From contig JAJEKV010000100.1 of the NCBI GenBank assembly GCA_021234155.1, positions 3,140,116 through 3,204,115 of the forward strand: a stretch of DNA of 64,000 nt, in the 5' to 3' direction. Numbering within the stretch: position 1 is the stretch's first letter; every line of letters starts with the position of its first letter. The position numbers and the translations under genes are program-made. The notes below the pieces were generated by a model that did no database searches, was not told the origin of the DNA, and worked only from the letters and a program-made list of their open reading frames with translations. The DNA is from Isoetes taiwanensis (lineage: Eukaryota; Streptophyta; Lycopodiopsida; Isoetales; Isoetaceae). Shown in pieces: positions 26,477 to 37,506 of the stretch.

Positions 26477-26693
26477 CTTTGGCGACATTTTGAACTTTAC
26501 TCAATCGATCAAACATGGCTCCGGATTCTACCCTCAACGAAAAATCTTGGCCCGAATCGATTATAGCCGCTTTAAATCGAATGCATTTCAAGAAACAAAT
26601 GTATCTTGAACAAATTGAAATCCCTTTCCTTCAAGCAAGAATACAAATCCCTTCAAGCAAAGAGTACAAATCTGGTTAATAATCTGATTTCTT

Positions 26694-29600
26694 GTGCAGA
26701 TGTTGTATCCCCTTTCTCGCAGAATGGATCGATGTCTTAAAGCACCAAATGAAGAAGAAACTATGGAAGAAGGATTGACTCTCATGCAAGCACTTCGAGG
26801 TCAGATCGGGTTCGCAGATTTCAATCCTCCCGCTGATGAAGTTTCGAAAGCACCGGCTACAAGGTGCAAAGAAAATCAAAACAGGGGTTTGTAGGGGTGG
26901 ATAATGCGACAAAGCCAATTAGAAGAAAGGTGAATGCTTCAGAAATCTCATAATGAATGAGGTATCTAATTTGACTCCAAAACAAAGAAAGTATATTTGC
27001 AAGAAGATTATTGCAGACAAAAGATTGCAATTCCTATTTGAGTCAAGCCATTGGAAGGCCTCAAGAGGCTATCGTGGAAAACAGATCCGTAAAGAATTTA
27101 AAGGATGGCCTCCAAGACGCCAAAAATGCAAATAGCAATGACAGACTTGTTGCAAAGCATTTTGTACTATCTATGGTGGTTGGAGAGGAAGGAGAATTAC
27201 ATAAGACTTTACTAGCAAATTAAGTTGTCGAAAATACATCCTAGAAATATGAAACTAGCAAAGGAGAGAAGGAAAAGAATGTCACTAGGTGGAACAAATC
27301 AGGGCATTAGCAGGTCGAAAATCCAAGAACAAATACGATAGATCGTGCTATGAAGGATATGGTTGCTCGCTTTTGGTTAGATAACTCAAAGGTTTCACCA
27401 AAAATTAGAGATGTCATGAAGAAGAGAACACAACCAATTCAATATATTGACATTACACAGTACGATCGTAATTTAGTCAGAATTGCATCTTGTTTTTCTA
27501 ATAAAGAATGTAAAGTTTTTGCAGATTTCTTTACTTTTTGGCGTAATAAAGATGTCTTTTATTTTGTAACACCGATGTAAAGTTTGTAAATGCATTTCTT
27601 TACTTTTGAATGTAATGTAGATGCAAATGCCTCTAGTTGTTCTACATGGAAATGTCAAATTATTTCATGGCAACACGCATATGTATATTTGTTTACATGT
27701 ATGTTCTCGATGTATATTTGTTTACATGTATATTCCGATGTATATTTGTTTACATGTATATTCCGATGTATTGTAGATGTAGGCAAAGAATTAAGAAGAA
27801 ATTAGTGTGAGATGTATTAATTGTCAAAAATTATGTGACTTCATAGTAAATGAAATAAAAATTCATGTCGAATGTACATGTATGTGTGGGAGTTTAGGTC
27901 TTGAATATGTAAAAGATTTGTATGTAATGTAATGTAATGAGGTGACTAATTTTATTTCACCGTAATTTTACAGTCGAATTATTCCGCAATTTTGTGGATC
28001 AAAGATCCGTGAGGTTCGATTGGGCTTAGGCAATTTGAATACTTAAAACCTTCTTGCATTAGAAAGCTAAAGGAAAGAAACACATGTTGTTGCGAAACAT
28101 GAGCAATCGATCCGCATAAGGTGCATTTAATTTGATGAGGTCAAGACCCATGAAAATTGTTCGCGTAATTGTGGTGTGTGCGATCCGGCTCATGCGCCGA
28201 ATATGTCAAGCCAAGGACAAGACATTTGATAATGTTAGCACATTTTGAGGGCTATGGTATGTGACAGAGCAAGCAGAGCAACGAAAGTGGCATAAGCTAC
28301 AATGTATCAAATCGATTGGGAAATTGTGGGAAATAATTAATTGAGTTGTGTCCAAGAGAATACAAGGAGCGATTGATCAAACGCTTGATTGGCAAGTCTA
28401 TGGTTACGCTTAATGAGCCCCTCAAGAAAGGAACTTCAATGTAGACTAAAGCTAATTGACAAGAAAGGCGTACCCAAGAATATGTTGGATAACATGTTTG
28501 ATCATATGTCAAGTTTGTATATCATAACTTTGTGGCACATTGGCATTAAAGCAAACAATTCAAGGAATCCATGAAGAGTCTTCGATGATACCAGATATCG
28601 CTGTTGATTTCTGAGAATTATACTTTTTTGAAGCCATTCAACGAGATTCAAGCACAACATTGGTACAATGAACAAATCAACATATTGGTCCACATCAATG
28701 CATGTTCAAGGTACAGTGGTAAAATGAGGAAATGTGTGCACTTTTTATTTCAGATGACAAAACACATGATACTCACTTTGTACAAAAAGCATTCAAGATG
28801 CACCTCAATTGGCCGAAAGAAAATGGTGCTGGTCATATGAAATACCACTTAGTTTGGTCCGACGGGTGCAGCCCAATTCAAGTCGAGAAGAGCTTTCTAT
28901 CATGTAACTAGGTATCATCAAGAGCATAAGATCGTAATGCACTGGAATTTCTTTTGGCTCGTGACATGGGAAGGGCACACATGATGGGAGAAGGAGCCAT
29001 AGCCAAACCATGGCTCGAGGCGTAACAAAGAAAAAAAGGATGGGAAAGTGATAAAAAAAATGCAAAAACCGCATGTGAGGTTCTTGAAGAGAAAATTTCG
29101 ATGTGGAAAGGGTATTTTGGAAGGTGTCCGACATTGACCGCTCCCAAAGATTTGATGTGCTCCCAAAGGAAAGGGGTGCAATCTCTTCATTGGCGTATCA
29201 TCCATAGATCCAAATGATCCAACAAAGTTAATGTGTAGATCTCTTTCATGTTTTTGTAAGGCATGCATCAATTTTGAATGGCCCGCTTGTGAGAATGCCG
29301 ATCATTGTGGCAAGTGGGAGTTGAGAAAACTAGAGCCTACAAACAAAGGGACAATGTTGAAGAAGATGGGTACGAGGCGCAGGACTTGTGGGCAAAATGA
29401 CGGGACAATGTGGATGAGACAAAGGCAGTTTGAGATTATTTTGTATCATTCACATCCCCGCATAATTATGAAAGGGTCCCTTATTATCTCATCCAAAGGC
29501 ACGTAAGGAAACATGCCCTCAAGAAGACACCAAGGATGACTATGGAAATGAATTTTATTGTGGTAATGAAGTTATAGCTGGTAACTACTTTGAATTGATT

Positions 29601-29801
29601 CCCCGGTTGCCATCAAAAGTACAGCTTATTCAAGGAAAGAAAGTTCTTGTCCATCCCGAAGTCAAGAATTGGGGTGAGATTTCCATTGAGCAAGTCAAAC
29701 ATAAGATTAAAGGTACATCTTATGCATATGAACCGACTAACTATTGGCATGAAATGTTGTTGAAATTTGCCGAGATTGTAGAATCTCCTCAAATACGCTA
29801 A
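26694..29801 (+). pseudogene. Transposase-like gene of the 11-kb transposon, degenerate
   Basis: A chain of plus-strand coding stretches in shifting frames, in a consistent order. An N-terminal part runs 26,694-26,894; then KHFVLSMVVGEEGELHKTLL (27,150-27,220) and MVARFWLDNSKVSPKIRDV with a KKR end (27,350-27,430); a RNTCCC motif near 28,075; ENYTFLKPFNEIQAQHWYNE (28,612-28,670); DDKTHDTHF near 28,755; WSDGC near 28,856; HGKG-x-HDG near 28,966-28,990; a SCFCKACIN cysteine motif (29,243); and an open C-terminal stretch to 29,801. I know these motifs from a widespread, poorly characterised family of eukaryotic transposon proteins; Asp residues in the DF-ENYTF, WSDGC and HDG motifs are candidate catalytic acids, by inference only. 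It is interrupted at 27,560-27,970 by simple repeats and carries many stops. Confidence 0.6.
27560..27970. repeat. TGTAAA/TACATG-rich repeats inside the transposase-like gene
   Basis: Contains three tandem copies (about 27,680-27,768) of a 29-base unit with ATGTATATTTGTTTACATGT, flanked by many TGTAATGTAGATG-like motifs. Similar ATGTAAATGTAAAGTA motifs recur near 35,570-35,980 in the other half of the transposon, so these may be subterminal repeats or part of a small nested element. Confidence 0.55.
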
Positions 29802-30300
29802 CCTCGTTGTTGAAGTAACTTTTCTATGCACTAAGGCATGGACTTGCAAACCGAATGTAATCGTAATGTGAACTGTGATAAAACACAAACATTAATATAA
29901 TGTTTATATACTTCCAAGACAAGTATACTTAGTGTAAGTTCAATTGGTTTCCCTGCTCGATTGATCTCCTCAAGAATCGGGTGCACCCAGTGAGTTTGCA
30001 TTTGAATTGGGGATATGGATTGTGATCTAGTCGCTCGATCTCCTCCCGCCATCTGAATCAACTGGGCCACCACAAAAAAGGAATTTTTATCCCCTGCCTA
30101 TTCCCTTCTCCCCTCAAGCTTTCATATGGCTCGCACTATGCCAATGATTTGTTCCTTAACCAATGATTTGTGCCAATGATTTGTTCAACATCCTTTTCTC
30201 AAAATCTATCCCACCTGCCCTCTATTTCTCACCCACTTGGCCAATGGTTGATGCCGGCATATATCCCACAAGCCTAGCTCAAAGGAAAGGGCTATACCAA
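29802..30300. other. Transposon interior without recognisable gene
   Basis: No supported coding region or structure; short AT-rich sequence between the transposase-like gene and the GGAATATTCC array. Confidence 0.5.
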
Positions 30301-31060
30301 TGTGGAATATTCCTTTCAATGTAATAAGGAATATTCTTGATAACTATGCACTAAGGAATATTCCTTTCAATGCAAAAAGAAATATTCCTTTCAAGGTAAT
30401 AGGAATATTCCTTGTAACTATGGGTGCACTTAAAACAAACTAAAGAATGTTCCTTTGAAGGTAATAAGGAATATTCCCCATAACTAGGCGCTTAAGGAAT
30501 ATTCCTTTCAATGCAATAAGGAATATTCCTTTCAAGGTAATAAGGAATATTCCTTGTTATCTCTATATTGTTGACTCAATGCTTACCAAACACAATATGC
30601 ATAGGCACACAATATGCCTTAACATAATCCATTCATTTGGCATTTGTTGATTTGGCAATTTGTTGATTTGGCAATTGTTGAGGAACATTGAATGCATGTG
30701 GGATATTTGAGCCAATATTCCTTGTAACTATGGGTGCACTTAAACAAACTAAAGAATATTTTGAAGGTAATAAGGAATATTCCTGATAACTAGGCGCTAA
30801 GGAATATTCCTTTCAATGCAATAAGGAATATTCCTTTCAAGGTAATAAGGAATATTCCTTTCAAGGTAATAAGGAATATTCCTTGTTATCTCTATATTGT
30901 TGACTCACGCTTTACCAAACACAATATGCATAGGCACACAATATGCCTTAACATAATCCATTCATTTGGCATTTGTTGATTTGGCAATTTGTTGATTTGG
31001 CAATTTGTTGATTTGGCAATTGTTGAGGAACATTGAATGCATGTGGGATATTTGAGCCAT
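30300..31060. repeat. GGAATATTCC palindrome array with ~310-bp higher-order repeat
   Basis: More than a dozen copies of AAGGAATATTCC(TT), itself a palindrome, spaced 20-30 bases apart and linked by TTTCAATGCAATA or TTTCAAGGTAATA. The array is organised in two larger blocks: TCCTTGTAACTATGGGTGCA begins near 30,409 and again near 30,719, and both blocks end in the same ATGCATAGGCACACAATATG and GATTTGGCAATTTGTT sequences. Confidence 0.85.
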
Positions 31061-31257
31061 TACTAAAAAAAAGGGTGGACTAGGATTACATTTGACAAGA
31101 GGACACGCTGGCCGCCTGTGAATCAAGATTACAAGCCAAATGGAGCCATAACTTTTCAACATCTAATCTCTATCCACACTTATCAATGATAATTTATATA
31201 TGTGCACGTTTTTTGTGATATATGCATGTGGGATATTGCTAACTTTGTGTTAGGGTT

Positions 31258-31777
31258 GTGCTAGGTGTGAAATCGTATGCATGGATACATCCCTTCCTCT
31301 TCTCGCCTAATTCCCAAAACAAAATCGTATGCATGCAAACATCCCTTTTATTCCCAAAATTCTGCCATGTAGCTTCATTCCGCCCCCATCGCCTATTCCG
31401 GCCATCTCCTTTCACTCTTTCCCCATTCCGGCCCATCTCCTTCACTTCCGCCATGGCTGTTCAAGACCACACCCACAGAACACTATCCCGCCATTGTGCT
31501 CGCTTCCTCCCCCGCCAAAGACGGGTCCTCCCTCTTCCTCCTGAGAACTCCGTGGTCTTCCTCCCGAGGCCACCCGTTACACCCTGGCCGTATGGTTCAC
31601 TCCACCGTAGGTGGAGAAGCTCATCATGGCTCATCAGCCGCCGCCGCCGCTATGGGATCGAGTGGGTGCATGAGGCTTACCCCTCGACGAGGAGCGACTT
31701 TAAATGAAGATGTATGCCATGGAGGACGCCCTTCATATAGAGTCAAGATGGCCCAAGATCAAGCCTTGTTTTTGTAA
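31258..31777 (+). other. GC-rich coding-like stretch, unidentified
   Basis: Overlapping plus-strand ORFs (31,258-31,707 and 31,496-31,777) in a C-rich block that contrasts with the AT-rich transposon around it. One frame includes SAMAVQDHTHRTLSRHC and the other LASSPAKDGSSLFLLRT. No family is recognised. Its base composition would fit a captured piece of host gene, but this is only inferred. Confidence 0.3.
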
Positions 31778-32387
31778 TCCCCGGTTTCAATTTTTTGGTA
31801 ATAGTCCTTGTGACTATTCTTTGCAAAGCTTTTAATTAAATACGTAAGCAATAGTCCTTGTGACTCCATTTTTATAAAGCTTTTTCATTAATGACGTAAC
31901 TCCTCTTCTCTACAAATGTTGTGACTATTTTTTTTTTTAACCGTTTCTCCGAAGTTTCCACCGCTTTTTAGTTAACCCAACTATTTCTATCCTTTCTCAG
32001 ATAGATATAAGAAACATGTTTGGTACTTAGTTTGCAACTCAAGTTTTGGTGCAACTCAAGTTAATGACGCTTTTTTGTCATTAATTATAAAATGCAAAGT
32101 ACAATTACCAAATAGTATACCAAAACAAACATTAAAGCCAACAAGGAATTTCAAGGTGCGTAATTTATGATCCGCACACTAACAAAATATGGTAAATTCA
32201 GCAGCAATAGGAAAATATGTTCGTAGTATTTTTCTTTAAATGCATCTTGAAGCATCCAAGCATTCCGCCAAAAATTTCTCGATGTTGGTCCGTAAACCTC
32301 TTGAACAATACCATCTCGCATGAAATGAACACTAAATCGTTAGGGTGTGTATACCACACCAAACCATGCACCATACCATGCCCCACA

Positions 32388-32965
32388 CTATCATATTCAC
32401 CGTAATCGAAGCACATCCCACCACACACCACACACCCCACCACACACACACACACACCATTCACCACACACCATACACCATAGACCATACACCAACTATC
32501 ATATTCACTGTAATCCAGCACATCCCACCACACACCACACCATTCACCACACACCCCACCACACACCCCACCACACACCACACCATTCACCACACACCAT
32601 ACACACATAGACCACACCCAACTATCATATTCACCAACGAAGCACATCCCACCACACACCACACCATTCACCACATACCCCACCACACACACCACACACC
32701 ACACTTATTCACCACACACCATACACCATAGACCATACACCAACTATCATATTCACCGTATCCAGACCATCCACCACACACCACACCATTCACCACACAC
32801 CATACACCAAATGGTGGAGTGTGGAGCGGTGGGGAGTGTGGTGGTGGGGGGGGTGGTGGGGTGTGTGGGTGGTGGTGGGGGGTGTGGTGGGGGGGGTGGT
32901 GGTGGTGTGTGTGTAGTGGTGTGTGGTATGATGTGGTGTGGTGGAGTGGTGGGGTGTGGTAGTGT
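32388..32965. repeat. CACC/GTGG minisatellite with strand switch
   Basis: From 32,388 to about 32,810 the plus strand is built of CCACCACACACC-type runs arranged in about four units of 115-130 bases, each marked by ACTATCATATTCAC (near 32,387, 32,491, 32,621 and 32,741). From about 32,811 to 32,965 the composition flips to GTGGTGGGG-type runs. The two parts can pair as a long imperfect hairpin, and the G-rich half has many runs of 3-8 G. Confidence 0.9.
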
Positions 32966-33078
32966 GGTGTTGAAACAATCAAAACAATCAAGTATGTTGT
33001 AACAAATAAAACAATCAAGTAACCGCTTTGATTGACCAAAAAGGGTACAAGGCTTTTTAAATCGTAAATCTTTTTTCT

Positions 33079-33099
33079 TCAAAAAAAAAAAAAAAAAAA
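33079..33099. repeat. Poly-A run
   Basis: About 20 A after TTTTTTCTTC. It may mark the end of a retro-insertion or the limit of the minisatellite region. Confidence 0.5.
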
Positions 33100-33358
33100 A
33101 CTTACATAGTCATAAAGTATACTATCAAGATATACTATTCAAGATAGTGTCATTTACACATTCCTTATGATAGGAAATGTGAACACAAATGTGAACAAAA
33201 GATATATATAAGCCCACATAGTTCATCTTGCAAAATCGATACTCAGACTCATGATCAGCTCGTAAATCGAGGACCGGCCGGCTGATACGCTCTTTCGGAT
33301 TGGCATCACAATGCATGACCAAAGCATCTATTAGAAATTGTCGCCGTGGATGTATGAT

Positions 33359-33950
33359 TCATGAGAGAAACCATTTAGATGTAATCAGACATCCATAAAT
33401 AAGGTTAGAAATATTTAAAGGAACATGAGATGCAAGATATACAAGGGAAGGCATACAACTTACTTCCATATCTCTACCGTAGACAAGAGCTTTAACATAT
33501 TTGTGCATAAATCCCATCACATACAACCCACATGATGTTAAATCGGGCTGTCGTGGCACCTCTACTTGTCAAACCCGATTAACATTATTTCTTCATGAAA
33601 TCGACGCCCTAGATACTTGACCGATCGATGTGGTTAACATTTGTGTGTGCAGCCTACATATCACGAAATTTAGCAGAATCAATTAGCTAAGAAAAGCAAA
33701 GCAACAACTTAAAGTATTACATACCCTTTGATTGCTTTCTCGCTCGCTCGTCGATAACCTCGTAAGAGGATTCAAGACGGAATTCTCGGTGCGTAGGATC
33801 TTGAAATCGATGGTGCGAAGCGAAAAACAGCCAAAGACAAAATGGTCATTCTCAAGGATAGGTGCAAGGATATGATGGCATTTAGCTACCACAATCCCCT
33901 TCATCCCCGATTTCACTATTTCAATGACATTCGATCCTTCACCGATTCAA
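33359..33950 (-). pseudogene. Ulp1-like (C48) cysteine protease domain, broken
   Basis: Two minus-strand pieces in the order expected for a Ulp1 domain. First 33,916-33,683: ILAPILENDHFVFGCFSLRT and then a DFKILRTE segment, corresponding to the His-containing strand and the following acidic position. Then 33,559-33,359: PRQPDLTSCGLYVMGFMHKY, with the oxyanion Gln and the catalytic Cys in Q-P-D-(x)3-CG-(x)-YVM. The pieces are in different frames with about 120 bases between. Ulp1-like domains are known cargo of several plant DNA transposon groups. It converges with the transposase-like gene of the same element. Function in transposition is unknown. Confidence 0.65.
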
Positions 33951-34300
33951 TTCTTTCTTTTGTTGCTAGTAGCTTCTCTAAACCTTATATAGTTGTAAGT
34001 GGATAAAAAAAATTTTTTGCTCTTCCACCGAAAGGCAATGTCTCATACAAGCACCGGATTAGATTAAGATTAACATTAGAGACAAGGAATGGCAACAAAT
34101 ACAAAAGGTTACAAACCAAAAGTTATTACCCGCCATAAAGATCCACTAAGCTGCTACTCATTTTAGAGTTAGTTGCACATAAAATTGCTATGTCGATGCA
34201 ACCACTTTCATTTCAGCCGGCGGACAGTTTTTGAATGGCGGAATGGCGCCAATTCCATAAGTTTATCCTTGTCATCATTTCTGCTGTCGATCCAAGATGT

Positions 34301-34563
34301 TAGTGTCATATTAACAATTGATCCATGACAATAAAGCATAAATTGATACCTTCCAATCTCTCGTTTCCAAAGGTTTAGACCTGCAAAAACGAGTAGAATA
34401 TAATAAGCTACCAAGTATAAGTAAGTCAATGTTAGTGTCATATTAACAATTGATCCATGACAATAAAGCATAAATTGATACCTTCTAATCTCTCGCTTTC
34501 CAAAGGGTTTAGACCCGCAAAACGAGTAAAATATAATAAGATACCAAGTATAAGTAAGTCAAT
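34301..34563. repeat. ~131-bp tandem duplication
   Basis: Two adjacent copies of a unit starting TTAGTGTCATATTAACAATT and ending AAGTATAAGTAAGTCAATG, differing at a few bases. They lie upstream of the Ulp1-like domain on its strand. Confidence 0.85.
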
Positions 34564-37480
34564 GTAAGCTAGCAATTACCGCTTTGCAGCGGATGTCCCC
34601 GCCTGGTTTTGCACTCTCTTTTTTCCAAATTGCTTTGGCATCAGCTTTGACCATAAATTTAGTCGCTGCCTTTGGTCGCAATCTCCAAGGCTTCTTCAAC
34701 ATCATCTAGCTCCTTTGAATCATCGCAAGTCTCAAGACAAGAAAGTGCTTCATTCTAATGTTTTGAAAGCAAGACAAAAAAGAAACACGCACTGCCAAAG
34801 AACAAGCCTTTTTTCCTCAACTTGAAAAAACAAAGAAGCCTTCAGGATCTGCTTTTCAATGTCGCCACCAACATCTTCGCAATTTTATCTCAGAAACACG
34901 CCAACGTAAGTTTCAAAATACAAAAAAAAAAAATAGAAACCCCAAAAGGAGAGAGAATTACTTTCCTGGCTTTCAGCCTAGTTGTCTTAATAATAGCAGC
35001 CCGCTTCAACAGTGGGATCTCTTTTGGAAAACAACCTCCGCTGCAAAAAATATTGAACATTAGTGAACTCTAACTACAACAGATGCAATCTTAATGTAAT
35101 CGTAATGTCATCACCCTACCTTCCACATACCCCCTCTCGCTCCAAATCCTCGCACCGATTGCTTATGAGTTGTTGCAATTTCAAAGGTGATGTAAATGTG
35201 GATGGACTTCCAACATCGATAGCAGTAAAGATCTTTTGTGCCGTGTTCAAGAATTGGGATGTCCGAGAATGGTAAATGCAACCCCATCTCAATAACATTC
35301 TTCTTTTCACCTACAACATGAAATTTTGCTATATTCAAACTTAAGCATAGTGCACCTAAACATGAATTGTTTAGTTTACCCCAGCTTTTACTTCTTCCTT
35401 TCTTGATACTACCCATGTCTGCATTGACACAATTGGGTGTCAATAAGAAATGTAAACACTTGATTCAGAATCAAGGGAAGATGTAGAGTAGATAGAAATA
35501 AAATCAAAGAAAAAACAATCGATGCAAATCAAAAACGTAACAAATGTTAATTACATGCAAGTAGGTTTTTACTACAGCAAACTTTCTCACGATAATGTAA
35601 CGACAAAAATAGAAGTACATTAGTGTACATAGCTATCACAATGTAAAGGTAAATTCAAATGTATTTCAGAACAAAATATTTTATCAATACACCCTATCAA
35701 ATACAAAGATTCAAAGATTGAATGTAAAGGAAAGTCAAATACCAAATTCATATGCATTTCTGATCACATGTAAATGCAAAGTACAAATAATGCAATACAC
35801 CCTATTAATACACCCCAGAAAAGGAATTCCGTAAAAGCACTTCATGGCACATGTAAATGTAAAGTACGTATAAATACATTTCCTCTTTACAAGAAAGACA
35901 AAACCACGCAAATCAAATGTTAATACAATTATGTACATGATGGAAACTAACTACATCTAAGTACACCTCAAACTAATTATGTAATCAAAATAGAAATAGA
36001 TGTACCTTTGAAGGGATTCCTAAAAGGTCGCAGGTCCTCTGACCATGAACAATCATGTACACATGTATTCGCCGCTGAAACCCCGAATATAAGACAAAAT
36101 AGACAATATGTATGACCACAAAGTGGAGATATTACCATGGTCGAAGTCAAGGCAATCATTGTACCGCTGCAAGTATTGCTTATATGTGAGAATGAAGCCC
36201 CCGCCTTGTTATGAAGTATGGGAGCTGGCTGCAGCCCATCGGGTCCGATCTTTCCAAATGCTTAGTCATCTCCTTTATTCTATTCTCACAGCTTGGAATT
36301 AACTTCCAAATCCTTGCTGATTTTTTTCAATGGCGCTTCTAATTCTTGCAAATCAGCCTTTAAACAATCAATGGGAATCATTAGAGCATCTAAGTCAGCA
36401 ATATAACTTGATTTCTCCTCTTCTAAATGGGATGCCAAAGCCATTTGCACATCGGGCTGGCTTCCCCGCTTGCTTTTAAACCCCGCCATAATGCTGAATC
36501 GCTTCACATATTTTTGCATCTTTACTCAAGACAAGTCTTGTCAAGAAGCTTTATCACTCTCATGCTTCAAATAGCTCAATTTCCATTGTTTTCCTTTTCT
36601 TTAAAGTCTCAGATTTCATCAAGCATGGAGGCGTAATCTAATGCCCTTTGTTTCCTCCACCTTTTCATCATTTCCAACCCTGCCCCAATTCTACCCGAGG
36701 CATACATTTAATAGCTTTAACATTGAAGACTTTATCAGAAGCTAATTTCGCCAGTCGATTCTTTTTTGAGAGCCTTTTGAATGAAGACTTGCACTTGCTT
36801 TCACCTCATCCCAATCAATGTGTACCTTTTGTAATGAAGTGCATATGCTCTGCAAAATACAATGGAATGTGATGATTTGCAATGTCCCTCCTACAAAAAA
36901 AACGCTCTCATACACGTAAAAAAATTTGTCATCCAACCAAAGCTTAATCCTCGCGACTTTTGATAACCCCTAATAGCAGGGGGGCTTCAACCCCAAACAT
37001 CCTCGTGACTATTTGCACTAGCCCCCTGAAACATGCTATCAAAATTGTTGTTCCTAAGTCGCCTGATGCTTACCTTGTCAAACTCTGGCAAGAAGACCTC
37101 CCGACCAAGAAGACCCACTCTTGAGTTTTCTACATACGCTTCTAGTGGGAGACCTTGGCATGGGCTTTACAGTTTGTTGGCGCAGGAGATTTCCTTTGAA
37201 GATGTCTTTGTTCCAAGTCGTTTCATCATGATCTCTTCCCCGGTGCTTCAAATTTCCTAAAAATGCAAGCTTTTGGCTATGGAGGTCCCGATCTTGGCTA
37301 TGGATGGATGTCAAGCTTTCGGCTATGGAGGTTCGAGCGGGAGGAAGGTTGAACAGAGCGCGGGAGGAGAGTTCAAAATTATTTGCCCTATTAATGATTC
37401 ATTCCAAGAATAAAATTTCTGGGGGGAGGGATTTTCTTACATTTTGAATTTGTAAATGTAAAATACGGCACTTTTTTGCC
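34564..37480. other. Right arm of the transposon
   Basis: Minus-strand coding traces are present but none is recognisable: an acidic stretch (CDDSKELDDVEEALEIATK, about 34,730-34,670), ORFs at 35,443-35,111, and a charged coiled-coil-like ORF (SHLEEEKSSYIADLDALMI, 36,519-36,286). They lie upstream of the Ulp1-like domain on the same strand and could be parts of its N-terminal region. ATGTAAATGTAAAG motifs are dense at 35,570-35,980. Confidence 0.4.
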
Positions 37481-37502
37481 CACCCTTTTCATGCTTCTAC
37501 CC
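37481..37502 (-). repeat. Right terminal inverted repeat
   Basis: 22 bases; the reverse complement starts GGGTAGAAGCATGAAAA and matches the left end at 26,246-26,266 with one extra A. GCTT follows at once at 37,503-37,506. Confidence 0.9.
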
Positions 37503-37506
37503 GCTT

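Larger units (their letters stand above)
26242..37506. mobile_element. 11.26-kb TIR DNA transposon with 4-bp GCTT target duplication
   Basis: The left end (26,246-26,266) reads GGGTAGAAGCATGAAAGGGTG. The reverse complement of the right end (37,481-37,502) is the same apart from one extra A in the A-run. Directly outside lie GCTT at 26,242-26,245 and GCTT at 37,503-37,506. The flanks are two parts of one gypsy gag/pol frame, and taking out the element plus one GCTT joins them in frame, so the ends are well supported. Inside are a degenerate transposase-like gene (plus), GGAATATTCC repeats, a CACC/GTGG minisatellite and a Ulp1-like protease (minus). A 4-bp duplication is known for Sola and Ginger elements, and not for the common plant superfamilies hAT (8), MULE (9), CACTA (3) or Harbinger (3). 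Class is not settled. Confidence 0.85.

Noticed and set aside
30300-31060. Regularly spaced repeats that could suggest a CRISPR array
   Set aside because: The repeat is a 10-base palindrome with two recurring spacers, in a plant transposon; spacers are not unique.
32198-33082. Long ORFs on both strands rich in His/Pro/Thr or Val/Gly/Cys
   Set aside because: They are translations of the CACC/GTGG minisatellite and have no domain or start context.
26242-37506. Assignment to the MULE superfamily because of the Ulp1-like domain
   Set aside because: The 4-bp duplication and about 21-bp ends do not fit MULEs, which make 9-bp duplications and often have long TIRs.
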